Shown: positions 7,624-15,945 of the stretch, piece by piece
Numbering within the stretch: the first letter of the stretch is position 1
How the letters are laid out: each line of letters starts with the position of its first letter
Assembly (NCBI GenBank): GCA_036556695.1
Contig: DATBIY010000078.1
Span: 1-27,051 of the forward strand
Origin: DASSCW01 sp036556695
GTDB taxonomy: Bacteria > Chloroflexota > Limnocylindria > QHBO01
DNA: 27,051 bases
Reading direction: 5' to 3'
Translations under genes and position numbers: made by a program
The notes under the pieces: generated by a model
Database searches by the model: none
Told to the model about the DNA's origin: nothing
The model's input: the letters and a program-made list of their open reading frames with translations, nothing else

Positions 7624-8853
7624 CTAGGTCCCGTGCGGCACTCCGCTCGCCGGATAGCGCTGCTCGACATAGTCGTCGAGGATCTCCAGGAAGCGCGGCA
7701 CGATGTCGTCGCCGCGCAGAGTGGTGCGCAGCTGCCCATCGACGAACACCGGCGCCACCGGCTCCTCGAAGGTGCCCGGCAGGCTGATGCCGATGTCGGC
7801 GTGCTTCGACTCGCCTGGGCCGTTGACGACGCAGCCCATGACCGCGACCTTCAGCTCCTCCACGCCGGGATGCGCCTGGCGCCACACGGGCATCTGCTCG
7901 CGCAGGTAATCGCCGATGTCGCGCGCCATCTCCTGGAAGAAGGTGCTGGTCGTGCGGCCGCAGCCGGGGCAGGCGCTGACCTGTGGGGTGAAGCTGCGCA
8001 GGCCCATGGACTGCAGCACCTGCTGCGCGACCTGGACCTCCTCGGTGCGGTCGCCGCCGGGCGCCGGGGTGAGTGACACGCGGATGGTGTCGCCGATGCC
8101 GCGCTGCAGCAGGATCGCCAGCCCGGCGGTCGAGCTGATGATGCCGCGCGAGCCCATGCCGGCCTCCGTGAGGCCGAGGTGCAGCGGGTAGTCGCAGGCG
8201 TCGGCCAGGCGGGTGTAGACCTCGACCAGGTCCTGCACGCCTGACACCTTGGCGGAAAGGATGATGCGGTCGTGGGCCAGGCCCGTCTCCTCGGCCAGGC
8301 GCGCCGAGCGCAGGGCAGATTCGACCATCGCCTGGATCATCACCTCGCGGCTGTCGCGCGGTTCATCCAGGGCGGCGTTGGCGTCCATCAGGGCGGTCAG
8401 CAGCTGCTGGTCCAGGCTGCCCCAGTTGACGCCGATGCGGACCGGCTTCCCGTTGGCGATCGCCACCTCGACGATCTGCTGGAAGTTGGCGTCGCGATGC
8501 TTGGCGCCCACGTTGCCCGGGTTGATGCGGTACTTCGCCAGCGCGGCGGCCGCCGCCGGGTACTTCGTCAGCAGCAGATGGCCGTTGTAGTGGAAGTCGC
8601 CGATCAGCGGCACGCCCACCCCCAGCCGGTCCAGCTTCTCGCGGATGACGGGCACGGCCTGCGCCGCCTCGTCGTTGTTGACGGTGATGCGCACCAGCTC
8701 GCTGCCGGCATGCGCCAGCTGCGCGACCTGGATGGCGGTGGCATCCGGGTCGGCGGTGTCGGTGTTGGTCATCGACTGGACGACGATGGGCTGTCCGGAG
8801 CCGATGAGGACGCCGCCCACGTCGACGGTGGCAGTCGTTCGCCGCGTGATCAC
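7624..8853 (-). CDS. ispG: 4-hydroxy-3-methylbut-2-enyl diphosphate synthase (IspG)
   Basis: 409-residue cytoplasmic iron-sulfur enzyme of the MEP isoprenoid pathway, converting MEcPP to HMBPP. The N-terminal TIM-barrel domain begins RRTTATVDVGG and has VVQSMTNTDT and DFHYNGHLL. The C-terminal 4Fe-4S domain carries C295, C298 and C341 plus the cluster-ligating glutamate E348 (MGCVVNGPGE), with the spacing seen in characterised IspG. The ferredoxin/flavodoxin-dependent bacterial form is expected. The open frame runs up to 9195, but GTG 8853 matches the N-terminus of the family and lies 7 nt after a TAGCAT box, so it is chosen. It is a single gene, with no other MEP-pathway gene in this window. 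Confidence 0.95.
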   Translation of the reverse strand: MITRRTTATVDVGGVLIGSGQPIVVQSMTNTDTADPDATAIQVAQLAHAGSELVRITVNNDEAAQAVPVIREKLDRLGVGVPLIGDFHYNGHLLLTKYPAAAAALAKYRINPGNVGAKHRDANFQQIVEVAIANGKPVRIGVNWGSLDQQLLTALMDANAALDEPRDSREVMIQAMVESALRSARLAEETGLAHDRIILSAKVSGVQDLVEVYTRLADACDYPLHLGLTEAGMGSRGIISSTAGLAILLQRGIGDTIRVSLTPAPGGDRTEEVQVAQQVLQSMGLRSFTPQVSACPGCGRTTSTFFQEMARDIGDYLREQMPVWRQAHPGVEELKVAVMGCVVNGPGESKHADIGISLPGTFEEPVAPVFVDGQLRTTLRGDDIVPRFLEILDDYVEQRYPASGVPHGT

Positions 8854-8860
8854 GGCCTCG

Positions 8861-8866
8861 ATGCTA
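8861..8866 (-). promoter_or_regulatory. Putative -10 box of leaderless ispG
   Basis: TAGCAT on the minus strand, 7 nt (CGAGGCC) before GTG 8853. The spacing puts the transcription start at the start codon. Confidence 0.5.
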
Positions 8867-8983
8867 GCCGCTCGGGGCTTCGGCCGCCGTTTCGCGGCAT
8901 GCTTCGGCACGCCGCGTGCTGATACGGCCGGCGTGAGCGCGCAGGCCTCTTCGGCGCAGCCTGCCCGGGGAACGGGCGACGTC

Positions 8984-9394
8984 ATGCCGCTGCACGCCCC
9001 GGCCGGCCGGGTGGCCATCGTCGAGGACGATCCCACCCTGGGCGCGCTGGCCGTGGAGATATGCCGCGATATGGGCATCACCGCCACGCTGTTCGCGGCA
9101 CCGGCCGATTTCCTGGCGGCCGCCGCCGAGGAGGCGCCTCGCGCCCTGATCCTGGATTGGCGGCTGCAGGGCCAGTTGGGAGCCGCGGCCTTCATGGCGG
9201 TGCGCCATCGCTATCCGGCCATGCCGGTGGTGTGCTGGACGGCCAGCGCGGCCTGGAACCTGCCGCAGATGATCCGCCTGGACCCGATGACCCGGGTGAT
9301 CGACAAATCCGCCGGCACCGGCGCGTTCGAGGCCGCGCTGCGCTGGGCGACGGGAGGAGGAAGTGATGACCGATATCTACCGCATCCCGCGTGA
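8984..9394 (+). CDS. Stand-alone response regulator receiver protein
   Basis: 136 residues forming one receiver domain and no output domain. The acidic pocket is E14, D15 and D16 (VEDDP), the phosphorylatable aspartate is D58 (ILDWRL), the conserved Thr is T86 and the Lys is K108. All key residues are present, so it should be phosphorylated, like CheY- or Spo0F-type proteins, by a kinase encoded elsewhere. ATG 8984 gives a normal receiver N-terminus; GTG 8933 would add 17 residues and cannot be excluded. The 3' end overlaps the next small gene by 29 nt, which suggests co-transcription. Its nearest kinase gene, at 24031, already has its own regulator. Confidence 0.85.
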   Translation: MPLHAPAGRVAIVEDDPTLGALAVEICRDMGITATLFAAPADFLAAAAEEAPRALILDWRLQGQLGAAAFMAVRHRYPAMPVVCWTASAAWNLPQMIRLDPMTRVIDKSAGTGAFEAALRWATGGGSDDRYLPHPA

Positions 9395-9554
9395 CCCACA
9401 TCCCGGCGAGCCGGACGAGATGACGCCCGACACCATGCCGCTGGACGACATCGAGCGGCCGCACGACGGCGGCCAGGGGCTGGACGACCCTCCCGAGAAC
9501 CCGGCCAAGGACCTCGACGAGCCCGGCGAGGCGGACCGCACCCCGCGGCCGTAG
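9366..9554 (+). CDS. Small acidic proline-rich protein of unknown function
   Basis: 62 residues, very rich in Asp, Glu and Pro, with almost no hydrophobic residues and probably unstructured. Translation is supported by GGGAGGAGG 5 nt before ATG 9366, a much better site than that of the receiver gene it overlaps. GTG 9363 is the alternative start. It could be a partner or tail-like modulator of the receiver protein, but this rests only on the overlap. No family recognised. Confidence 0.55.
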   Translation: MTDIYRIPRDPHPGEPDEMTPDTMPLDDIERPHDGGQGLDDPPENPAKDLDEPGEADRTPRP

Positions 9555-9599
9555 GCGCGGAGGCGGCTCGCCACAGCGGGTCGCGATCGACGACTTCGC

Positions 9600-9605
9600 T
9601 ATGCT
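9600..9605 (+). promoter_or_regulatory. Putative -10 box of leaderless trxB
   Basis: TATGCT, 6 nt (GCGCTC) before ATG 9612, with no Shine-Dalgarno. The same hexamer with the same spacing precedes the kinase gene at 24031. Confidence 0.55.
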
Positions 9606-9611
9606 GCGCTC

Positions 9612-10619
9612 ATGACCGCGACCGTACCGCCCGAGCCCAAGACGCAATCCCCAGGCACCGATTCCCGCCACCGCAAGGTCGCGATCATCGGCTCCGGACC
9701 CGCCGGACTCACCGCCGCCATCTACGCCGCCCGCGCCAACCTGGAGCCGGTCGTCTTCGCCGGCAATGCCCCGCTGGGCCAGCTGATGATCACCAGCGAG
9801 GTGGAGAACTACCCCGGATTCCCGCAGGGCATCATGGGGCCGGAGCTGATGCAGCTGTTCCGCGACCAGGCGGAGCGCTTCGAGGCCACGCTGCTCGACC
9901 AGGACGTGACGAAGGTCGACTTCAGCGAGCGCCCGTTCAAGCTGTGGGTCGGCGAGGAGCAGTGGCTGGCCGACGCGGTCATCGTGGCCACCGGCGCATC
10001 GGCCCTGTGGCTCGGCCTGGCGTCCGAGGAGGAATTCCGCGGCCGCGGGGTGAGCGCCTGCGCCACCTGCGACGGCTTCTTCTTCCGCGATCGCGAGGTG
10101 GCGGTGGTGGGCGGCGGCGACACCGCGCTCGAGGAGGCGCTGTTTCTGACGAGGTTCGCCTCCAAGGTGACCATGCTGGTGCGGCGCGACGAGTTCCGCG
10201 GCAGCAAGATCATGCAGGACCGCGCCTTCGCCCACCCCAAGATCGAGGTGATGTGGAACACCGAGGTCACCGACGTCCGCGGCGAGATGACGGTCACCCA
10301 GCTGGCGCTGCGCGACACCGCCAGCGGCGAGGAGTCCACCCTGGACGTGCAGGGCATGTTCGTGGCCATCGGCTACAAGCCGAACACCGACCTGTTCCGC
10401 GGCCAGCTGGACCTGGACCCGCGCGGCTACTGCAAGACCGTCGAAGACGGGGACACGAACACGAACGTCGAGGGCGTCTTCGTGGCGGGCGATGTCCACG
10501 ACCATCGCTACCGCCAGGCGGTCACCGCCGCGGGCGATGGCTGCAAGGCGGCGATCGACGTCGAGCGCTGGCTGGAGTCCATCGGCGAGGTGCAGCGAGT
10601 CACCGCCACCAACTGGTAG
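9612..10619 (+). CDS. trxB: Thioredoxin reductase (NADPH)
   Basis: 335-residue low-molecular-weight flavoprotein that passes electrons from NADPH through FAD to thioredoxin. It has a 20-residue polar N-terminal extension, then the FAD site GSGPAG (27-32), the redox pair C150/C153 in ACATCDGFFF, the NADP site GGGDTALEEA from about 167, and the 2'-phosphate-binding arginines in VRRDEFR. The C-terminal FAD motif (VFVAGDVHDHRYRQAVTAAGDG) is intact. The usual histidine before RRD is Val here, a mild deviation. It is monocistronic and starts 57 nt after the acidic small protein. The TlpA-like protein is a membrane-side thioredoxin and not an obvious substrate. Confidence 0.96.
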   Translation: MTATVPPEPKTQSPGTDSRHRKVAIIGSGPAGLTAAIYAARANLEPVVFAGNAPLGQLMITSEVENYPGFPQGIMGPELMQLFRDQAERFEATLLDQDVTKVDFSERPFKLWVGEEQWLADAVIVATGASALWLGLASEEEFRGRGVSACATCDGFFFRDREVAVVGGGDTALEEALFLTRFASKVTMLVRRDEFRGSKIMQDRAFAHPKIEVMWNTEVTDVRGEMTVTQLALRDTASGEESTLDVQGMFVAIGYKPNTDLFRGQLDLDPRGYCKTVEDGDTNTNVEGVFVAGDVHDHRYRQAVTAAGDGCKAAIDVERWLESIGEVQRVTATNW

Positions 10620-10633
10620 GCCGCCTCGGCTGG

Positions 10634-10639
10634 CATACT
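10634..10639 (+). promoter_or_regulatory. Putative -10 box of the leaderless HerA-like gene
   Basis: CATACT, 7 nt (CGCGCGG) before ATG 10647, only 15 nt after the trxB stop. Confidence 0.45.
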
Positions 10640-10646
10640 CGCGCGG

Positions 10647-12224
10647 ATGCCACAAGAGAACCAGAGCTCGTCGGCTGAGGAGCTGACCAGCGCCATCACG
10701 GCCGGGTACGGATTCGAGGGCCAATCCATCGGCCTTGGCGCCGCCATGCACGGATCCGAAGCCCTGCCAACCGCTCCCGTGCGTCTGCCGCTGGCGATGT
10801 TCAACCGCCACGGCCTGGTGGCCGGCGCAACCGGAACCGGCAAGACGAAGACCCTCCAGGTCCTGGCTGAGCAGCTGTCGAAGGCCGGCGTGCCTGCCTT
10901 CATCAGCGACATCAAGGGCGACATCTCCGGGCTGGGGGCACCGGCACAGGTCAATGACAAGATCACCGGCCGCGCGACCGCCATCGGCCTGACCGACTAC
11001 GCGCCCGAGGCCTTTCCGGTCGAGTTCCTCACGCTGGTGCGTGACAAGCCCGGCGTGCGGCTGCGCGCATCGGTCCAGTCATTCGGGCCGATCCTGCTGA
11101 GCAAGGTGCTGGACCTGAACGAGACCCAGCAGAGCGTGCTGGCCATGGGCTTCAAATACGCCGAGGACCGCAAGCTGGGGCTGGTCAACCTGGCCGACTT
11201 GCGGGCGTTGCTGAACCGCCTGAACTCGGACGAGGCCAAGGCCGAGATGGCCGAGTACGGCGGCGTGGCCACCGCCACGGTAGGCGTGATCATGCGCAAG
11301 ATCGTCGAGCTGGAGCAGCAGGACGCCGATGCCTTCTTCGGCGCGCCGGAGTTCGACGTCAACGACCTGCTGCGCACCACCGGCAGCGGTGCGGGCATGA
11401 TCAGTGTCCTGGAGCTGGCCGACATGCAGGACCGCCCGGCGCTGTTTAGCACCTTCATGATGTGGATGCTGGCGCGGCTGTACGACATCCTGCCGGAGGT
11501 CGGCGACCTCGATCGCCCGAAACTGGTCTTCTTCTTCGACGAGGCGCACCTTCTGTTCCGCGACGCGAACAAGACGCTGGTCCAGCAGGTGGAGCTGGTT
11601 GCACGCCTGATCCGTTCGAAAGGCGTGGGCGTCTTCTTCGTCACCCACACGCCGTCGGACGTTCCGCCAGAGGTGCTCAGCCAGCTTGGGAACCGGGTGC
11701 AGCACGCGCTTCGCGCCTTCACGCCCGATGACCTGGCGCTGGTGCGCGCCACCGCCCAGACCTTCCCGGTCAGCGACCACTACGACGTCGAGCGGGAGCT
11801 CACCCAGCTGGGCATCGGCGAGGGCATGGTCACCGGCCTGAACCCCAAGGGCGTGCCGATGCCGACGGTGCGGACCATGATGCGGCCGCCCATGTCACTG
11901 ATGGCGCAGCTCGATCCGGCCGCCTTCAACGCCGTGGTGGCCGCCTCGACGATCGCCGCCAAGTACGCCGCCGACCAGGATCCGATCTCCGCCAAGGAGA
12001 CGCTCGATCAGAAGGCGGCCGGGCCTCCGGTGGCGGCTGAGCCGATGCAGGACGTCCGGGATCCAGCGAAGCAGCCGTCGAGCGGGCGGATGCGCTCCAC
12101 CAAGCCGCCGGAGAAGGGCGTCGACTGGGGCGACGTGGCCAAGGAGGGCTCGCGGATCGCCCGCTCCGGCGCCTTCAGCGCCATCGTGCGGGCAATCCTC
12201 AAGGCGATCGGCGGCCGCCGCTAG
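10647..12224 (+). CDS. HerA/VirB4-like ATPase of the DUF853 family
   Basis: 525-residue soluble P-loop ATPase. Walker A is GATGTGKT at 60-67, Walker B with the catalytic glutamate is VFFFDEAHLLF around 294-304, and a FtsK/HerA-type arginine region follows (VARLIRSKGVGVFFVTHTPSDVP). The family is annotated as DUF853 or 'helicase HerA-like', and proteins with this fold form hexameric DNA-translocating motors. The substrate is unknown for this branch. The C-terminal 70 residues are Pro/Lys-rich, then end in a hydrophobic helix (FSAIVRAILKAIGG). No NurA nuclease gene lies nearby, so a role in end resection is not supported. The stop codon overlaps that of the convergent DUF1028 gene in CTAG. Confidence 0.9.
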   Translation: MPQENQSSSAEELTSAITAGYGFEGQSIGLGAAMHGSEALPTAPVRLPLAMFNRHGLVAGATGTGKTKTLQVLAEQLSKAGVPAFISDIKGDISGLGAPAQVNDKITGRATAIGLTDYAPEAFPVEFLTLVRDKPGVRLRASVQSFGPILLSKVLDLNETQQSVLAMGFKYAEDRKLGLVNLADLRALLNRLNSDEAKAEMAEYGGVATATVGVIMRKIVELEQQDADAFFGAPEFDVNDLLRTTGSGAGMISVLELADMQDRPALFSTFMMWMLARLYDILPEVGDLDRPKLVFFFDEAHLLFRDANKTLVQQVELVARLIRSKGVGVFFVTHTPSDVPPEVLSQLGNRVQHALRAFTPDDLALVRATAQTFPVSDHYDVERELTQLGIGEGMVTGLNPKGVPMPTVRTMMRPPMSLMAQLDPAAFNAVVAASTIAAKYAADQDPISAKETLDQKAAGPPVAAEPMQDVRDPAKQPSSGRMRSTKPPEKGVDWGDVAKEGSRIARSGAFSAIVRAILKAIGGRR

Positions 12225-13132
12225 CGCGGTTCGTCGAGCAGGGCCGCCGCGATCTCCGGGGTGATGCCCTCGCGGCCTGCCTGGGCGAGATGCTCCAGCG
12301 TCCGGCGCCACGACTCGTCCGCGGCCACGGCAATCGCCAGCTCGCGCCGCGCACGCTCGATGTCGCCGCGCTTGGCGTACTCCAGCGCCATCCAGAACAC
12401 CAGCTCGTACGCCTCGGGCGCGATGCGGCGCACCTCGGCGTAGCGGTCGTCCTCCGACTTGCCGGCCTTCGCCTCGTCCGAGTCGTCGTCGAGCATGTCG
12501 TAGGCGAGCTGCAGCGTCACGATCCGCCGAAGCTCGGGAACCGGATCGGGGTGATCCTCGATGCGCATGTCCATCAGCAGGCCGTGCCGCCGCCAGGACC
12601 GCGCATGGAGCTGCGCATCCACCACCATGATCGCGGCCGACTGCCGGCCGCGGACGTCGCCCCCCTCGCGCTCGGCCGCCTCCATCGCACGCAGCAGCCG
12701 CTCGACGAATGGCTCGCCGGCGGCCAGCGATTCCTCGTAGGCGGCGGCCATGGCCGGCCAGCAGGTGTCGCTGAGCAGCAGGTTCCCCTGGACGGTGAAG
12801 CCGTCGCGCACCAGGTGCCCGGCCGCGGGGATTGTCTCCGTGCCGGTGTGCGCGGCCGCGCGACCCCGGGCGTCGACCACGCCGACCTGGCGGATCTGCG
12901 GCTGCTCATCGCCGGCCAGCAAGGCAGCGACCGTCTGCTCAGCCGAAGAACCGGCGCGCAGCAGCTCCAGTCCGATCGGGCCGAAGGCGGTGTTGACCGA
13001 TGCCTGCGTTGCCACCGCGCCGACGCCCGCCTCAAGCCACGGCACGACCGGCCCGACGCCCAGGAAGTGCGACTGCACGGCGATCCCGAAGCGGCCGGTC
13101 TGCGGGTCTCGCGCCACGATGGAGTACGTCAT
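12221..13132 (-). CDS. DUF1028 family protein, Ntn-hydrolase-like
   Basis: 303 residues. The N-terminal 210 match the DUF1028 family: MTYSIVARDPQTGRFGIAVQSH, GVGAVATQASVN and a GNLL motif. The Ntn-hydrolase relationship is family knowledge, and I cannot name a substrate. The C-terminal 90 residues form an alpha-helical domain (RYAEVRRIAPEAYELVFWMALEYAKRGD) that looks like a short TPR-type or peptidoglycan-binding-type extension. No signal peptide is seen. The ATG is 7 nt after a TAACGT box, so the start is well supported. It is divergent from the ACT-domain gene, with the two promoters probably interleaved. Confidence 0.88.
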   Translation of the reverse strand: MTYSIVARDPQTGRFGIAVQSHFLGVGPVVPWLEAGVGAVATQASVNTAFGPIGLELLRAGSSAEQTVAALLAGDEQPQIRQVGVVDARGRAAAHTGTETIPAAGHLVRDGFTVQGNLLLSDTCWPAMAAAYEESLAAGEPFVERLLRAMEAAEREGGDVRGRQSAAIMVVDAQLHARSWRRHGLLMDMRIEDHPDPVPELRRIVTLQLAYDMLDDDSDEAKAGKSEDDRYAEVRRIAPEAYELVFWMALEYAKRGDIERARRELAIAVAADESWRRTLEHLAQAGREGITPEIAAALLDEPR

Positions 13133-13139
13133 GGCGCGT

Positions 13140-13145
13140 ACGTTA
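13140..13145 (-). promoter_or_regulatory. Putative -10 box of the leaderless DUF1028 gene
   Basis: TAACGT on the minus strand, 7 nt (ACGCGCC) before ATG 13132. It overlaps the possible -35 of the divergent ACT gene. Confidence 0.5.
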
Positions 13146-13171
13146 GCGACGCGTGACTGACGCCGTACCAT
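13143..13171 (+). promoter_or_regulatory. Putative promoter of the ACT-domain gene
   Basis: TTAGCG (13143-13148), a 17-bp spacer and TACCAT (13166-13171). The leader of about 65 nt ends in GGGAGG before ATG 13244. The -35 shares bases with the minus-strand -10 of the DUF1028 gene, so the two promoters may interfere. Confidence 0.45.
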
Positions 13172-13243
13172 TGAAGGTCCAGCACCGGCCGGAACGCCTG
13201 CCCTTCGCCCGCTCCGCAGCCGGAACCGCAGGGAGGTTGGCCC

Positions 13244-13648
13244 ATGAACGCGTTCATCATCGAGCTCGAGAACCGGCCAGGCAGCCTGGCCGAGACCACG
13301 GCAGCCATTGCCGAGAAGGGAATCAACATCACCGGCGTCGCGGGCGCAGCATCGGGCGGCGCCGGTGCGCTCGCGATCGTGACCAACGACGAGTCGGCGA
13401 CCCGCTCCGCGCTGCAGGGCATCGACTGCAGGTTCCGCGAGATCGGCCTCGCGTCCGCTTCGCTGGAGGACAAGCCCGGCTCGCTGGCCGCGGCCGCACG
13501 CGCCCTGGCGGACGCCGGCGTGAACATCGAAGCCGTCTTCCCCACCGGGATGGAGGGCGGCAAGATCACCGTCGCCTTTGGCGTGGACAACGTCGAGGCC
13601 GCCAGGTCCGCGTTGGGTCAGCTGACCGGCGCGACGGCCAGAGGCTAA
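13244..13648 (+). CDS. Tandem ACT-domain protein
   Basis: 134 residues made of two ACT domains in a row. The first is about 1-65 (IIELENRPGSLAETTAAIAEKGINI) and the second about 66-130 (ASLEDKPGSLAAAARALADAGVNIE). Both keep the xPGSLA loop that binds small ligands, usually amino acids, at the domain interface. There is no catalytic domain, so it is probably a ligand-sensing or regulatory protein. The substrate and partner cannot be read from the sequence. GGAGG (13232-13236) stands 7 nt before ATG 13244. A strong hairpin follows the gene. Confidence 0.88.
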   Translation: MNAFIIELENRPGSLAETTAAIAEKGINITGVAGAASGGAGALAIVTNDESATRSALQGIDCRFREIGLASASLEDKPGSLAAAARALADAGVNIEAVFPTGMEGGKITVAFGVDNVEAARSALGQLTGATARG

Positions 13649-13667
13649 AGCCCACTCACCGCGCAGC

Positions 13668-13696
13668 AGGGGGCGGCCTGCCACAGGTCGCCCCCT
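13668..13696. terminator. Strong bidirectional terminator hairpin
   Basis: AGGGGGCGGCCTG, loop CCA, CAGGTCGCCCCCT: a 13-bp stem with one G-U pair and no bulge, exactly between the stops of the ACT gene (+) and the GDPD gene (-). No long T-run on either side, as is common in high-GC genomes. Confidence 0.75.
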
Positions 13697-13709
13697 CGTG
13701 CTGGGACTG

Positions 13710-14465
13710 TCAGCCTTCCCGCGGACCCAGTGCCTGCCGCGCGACGTCTGGCACGTCGGTGACGAAGCCCCACAACCCGAAGACGGCCAGGTGCTTCATG
13801 CGCTCCGGGTCGTTGACCACGTAGCAGCCCAGCTGGCGGCCGTAGGCCATTGCCTGCGCCAGCGCTGGCGCCGGATCCAGGCCCAGGTCTCCCTCGTACG
13901 GGTGCACGGCAGCGTGGCCATGCTCGACCGCCCATTGCAGGGCAGCGTCCAGCGGCTGAGACGGGACCAGGAGATAGCCGGTCGGCAGCTCGGGGTCGCG
14001 GGCATGGACCTCGTCGATGGATGCCTCATCGAACGAAATGATGCTGGTGCGTCGCTCCTCGTACACCGGACGGCCGCGCAGCGCCTCAAGCACCGAGGGA
14101 ACGGCTGCGCGTGCCTTGATCTCGATCACCAGGCCCATGCCATCCGGCAGCCAGTCGAGGACCTCGGGCAGGGTCGGAATGGTCAGGCCTCTGCCGGCGT
14201 ACGGATTTGACCCATCTGGCAGGGCAAAGCGCGCCCCGGCGTCCAGCCGGCGCAGCTCGTCCATGGTGAGATCGGCCACGTTCCCGGACCCATCCGTCGT
14301 GCGGTCCACGGTGTCATCGTGGATGAGCGGCATCTGCCCGTCGCGGCTGAGATGCACGTCGATCTCGATGGCATCGGCGCCGCCTTCCACCGCCAGGCGA
14401 TAGGCCTCCATGGTGTTCTCCGGCGCATGAGCCGATGCGCCGCGATGCGCCACGACCAGCGTCAT
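13710..14465 (-). CDS. Glycerophosphodiester phosphodiesterase
   Basis: 251-residue cytoplasmic enzyme (no signal peptide) that splits glycerophosphodiesters into glycerol 3-phosphate and an alcohol. Family residues are intact: H7-R8 (AHRG), E16 (ENT), E34 and D36 (EIDVH), and H49-D50 (IHDD). H7 and H49 are the catalytic pair, while E34 and D36 bind the metal. Further motifs are IEIKA and ISFDEASI. The length is that of small bacterial GDPDs such as UgpQ. Its ATG overlaps the stop of the upstream transporter by 4 nt (ATGA), so the two are probably translated together. The transporter may import the substrate, but this is only a contextual guess. Confidence 0.93.
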   Translation of the reverse strand: MTLVVAHRGASAHAPENTMEAYRLAVEGGADAIEIDVHLSRDGQMPLIHDDTVDRTTDGSGNVADLTMDELRRLDAGARFALPDGSNPYAGRGLTIPTLPEVLDWLPDGMGLVIEIKARAAVPSVLEALRGRPVYEERRTSIISFDEASIDEVHARDPELPTGYLLVPSQPLDAALQWAVEHGHAAVHPYEGDLGLDPAPALAQAMAYGRQLGCYVVNDPERMKHLAVFGLWGFVTDVPDVARQALGPREG

Positions 14466-15823
14466 GCAGGCACCTCCCCGGGCGGAACGATGGCCGGCTC
14501 CAGCGGGGTGGCGAGCGGCTCCTCATCCGCGGTGGGCGGCGTGCCTTCCGGGACAGTGCGCACGATCCACCAACCGATGACCATGAGAACGAGCAGCGAA
14601 AGGATGGCCAGCTGGTAGGCAATGCTCCCGTTCACGTCCGGATTCAGCACGAACACGATGCCGCCGTACATCAGCGGCCCCACCACCGCCGACAGCTTGC
14701 CGGCCATGCCGTACAGGCCCAGCATCTCGCCCACCTCCTCCGGGCGGGTGAGCCTCAGCAGCAGGAGCCGATCGGTGACCGCCACCCCGCCAAGCCCCGA
14801 GCCCAGGACCGCGCCGGCGATCAGGAACGGGATGCGGTCCAGCCAGAGGCCGATGAGCAGGAGGCCCACCGTCCACGATCCCAGCACCAGCATCAGCGTG
14901 CGCTTGGGGCCGATGCGATCGGCCAGGATCCCCCAGAAGAACGAGGCGATGACCGCCACCACGATCAGGACGATCAGCACGCCCCGCGCCTCGCCCTGGG
15001 TGAAGCCCACGGCGTGGATGGCGAACAGGCTCATCACCGCGATGGCAGTGTTGATGGGGTCGGTGTAGAAGAAGCGACCGACGATGAAGCGCAGCAGCCC
15101 GGGACGCTGCCGGGCATGCTGCAGGGTGGTGCGCAGCTGCGACCAGGAGCGCAGCGCATCGGCCATCACGAAGGCGCCCTTTGCCCGCTCGCGCTCTCGG
15201 ACGAGCACGAAGATCGGGATGGCGAACACCGCGAACAGCGAGCCCACCAGCAGGAAGCTTCCCGCCGTGATGTTGCCGTCGGCGTCGGTCGTCAGGCCCA
15301 GCAGCAGCGCCGACACGATGCTGCCCACGTACCCCAGCGCGACCCCAATGCCGCTCAGCCGGCCGCGCGCCAGCGGCGTGGCCACGTCCGGCAGGAGCGC
15401 GTCGTAGTAGATCAGCGCCGCCTGGTAGGCGAAGTTGGCGAGCGCGAAGGCCAGCAGCCCCAGCCGGATGTCGACGAAGCCAATGAGCACCGTCGGCAGG
15501 ATGCAGCCGACGGTGAACACCAGCAGGTAGCGCTTGCGTCCACCGGTGCGGTCGCTCATCGCGCCGAGCACCGGCGACACCGCCGCGTTGAGCGCCACGG
15601 ATGCGCTGGCGGCGACCGTGAACAGCAGCGTGCCCAGCGACTCGCCCAGCGCGGTGGTGGCCCACGGCCCCATGGCGAAGCTGACGATGGCGAAGCTGAA
15701 GATCGTGTTGGCGAAGTCGTACAGCGCCCAGCTGAGGCCCTCGACCGGGGAGCCGGAGCGCGTCAGGCGGCCGATGCCGGCCCACCATGCGGCGGGATTC
15801 AGGGCGGAGGCGCTGACCGTCAC
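14462..15823 (-). CDS. MFS transporter of the UMF1/ATG22 type
   Basis: 453 residues with about 12 hydrophobic helices. The opening GLSWALYDFANTIFSFAIVSF is the signature of UMF1 (ATG22-like) transporters, and GAMSDRTGGRKRYLL is the MFS loop 2-3 motif. Yeast Atg22 exports amino acids from the vacuole; the bacterial substrates are not known. The GTG start at 15823 lies 6 nt after a TATCAT box and begins a normal short cytoplasmic N-terminus. The frame upstream is open but would run into the MMPL promoter region. Operon with the phosphodiesterase at 13710. Confidence 0.9.
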   Translation of the reverse strand: MTVSASALNPAAWWAGIGRLTRSGSPVEGLSWALYDFANTIFSFAIVSFAMGPWATTALGESLGTLLFTVAASASVALNAAVSPVLGAMSDRTGGRKRYLLVFTVGCILPTVLIGFVDIRLGLLAFALANFAYQAALIYYDALLPDVATPLARGRLSGIGVALGYVGSIVSALLLGLTTDADGNITAGSFLLVGSLFAVFAIPIFVLVRERERAKGAFVMADALRSWSQLRTTLQHARQRPGLLRFIVGRFFYTDPINTAIAVMSLFAIHAVGFTQGEARGVLIVLIVVAVIASFFWGILADRIGPKRTLMLVLGSWTVGLLLIGLWLDRIPFLIAGAVLGSGLGGVAVTDRLLLLRLTRPEEVGEMLGLYGMAGKLSAVVGPLMYGGIVFVLNPDVNGSIAYQLAILSLLVLMVIGWWIVRTVPEGTPPTADEEPLATPLEPAIVPPGEVPA

Positions 15824-15829
15824 GCGCGG

Positions 15830-15835
15830 ATGATA
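15830..15835 (-). promoter_or_regulatory. Putative -10 box of the leaderless UMF1 transporter gene
   Basis: TATCAT on the minus strand, 6 nt (CCGCGC) before GTG 15823. Confidence 0.5.
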
Positions 15836-15876
15836 GCGACGCCGCTCCCCCGAATCCGCATTCGCGACGAACGCTG

Positions 15877-15882
15877 TACCCT
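15877..15882 (+). promoter_or_regulatory. Putative -10 box of the MMPL gene
   Basis: TACCCT. The GTG that follows directly is too close to be a start, so a leader of about 55 nt is expected here, unlike most neighbours. Confidence 0.4.
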
Positions 15883-15945
15883 GTGCGCCGCCCGGCTCGT
15901 GTACCGGGTTCACGAATCAGCCTGTCACCGAGAATGGCATTCCCC

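Noticed and set aside
9192..10811. Long minus-strand open frame over trxB
   Set aside because: Antisense to a complete thioredoxin reductase; composition is typical of shadow frames and no motif is visible.
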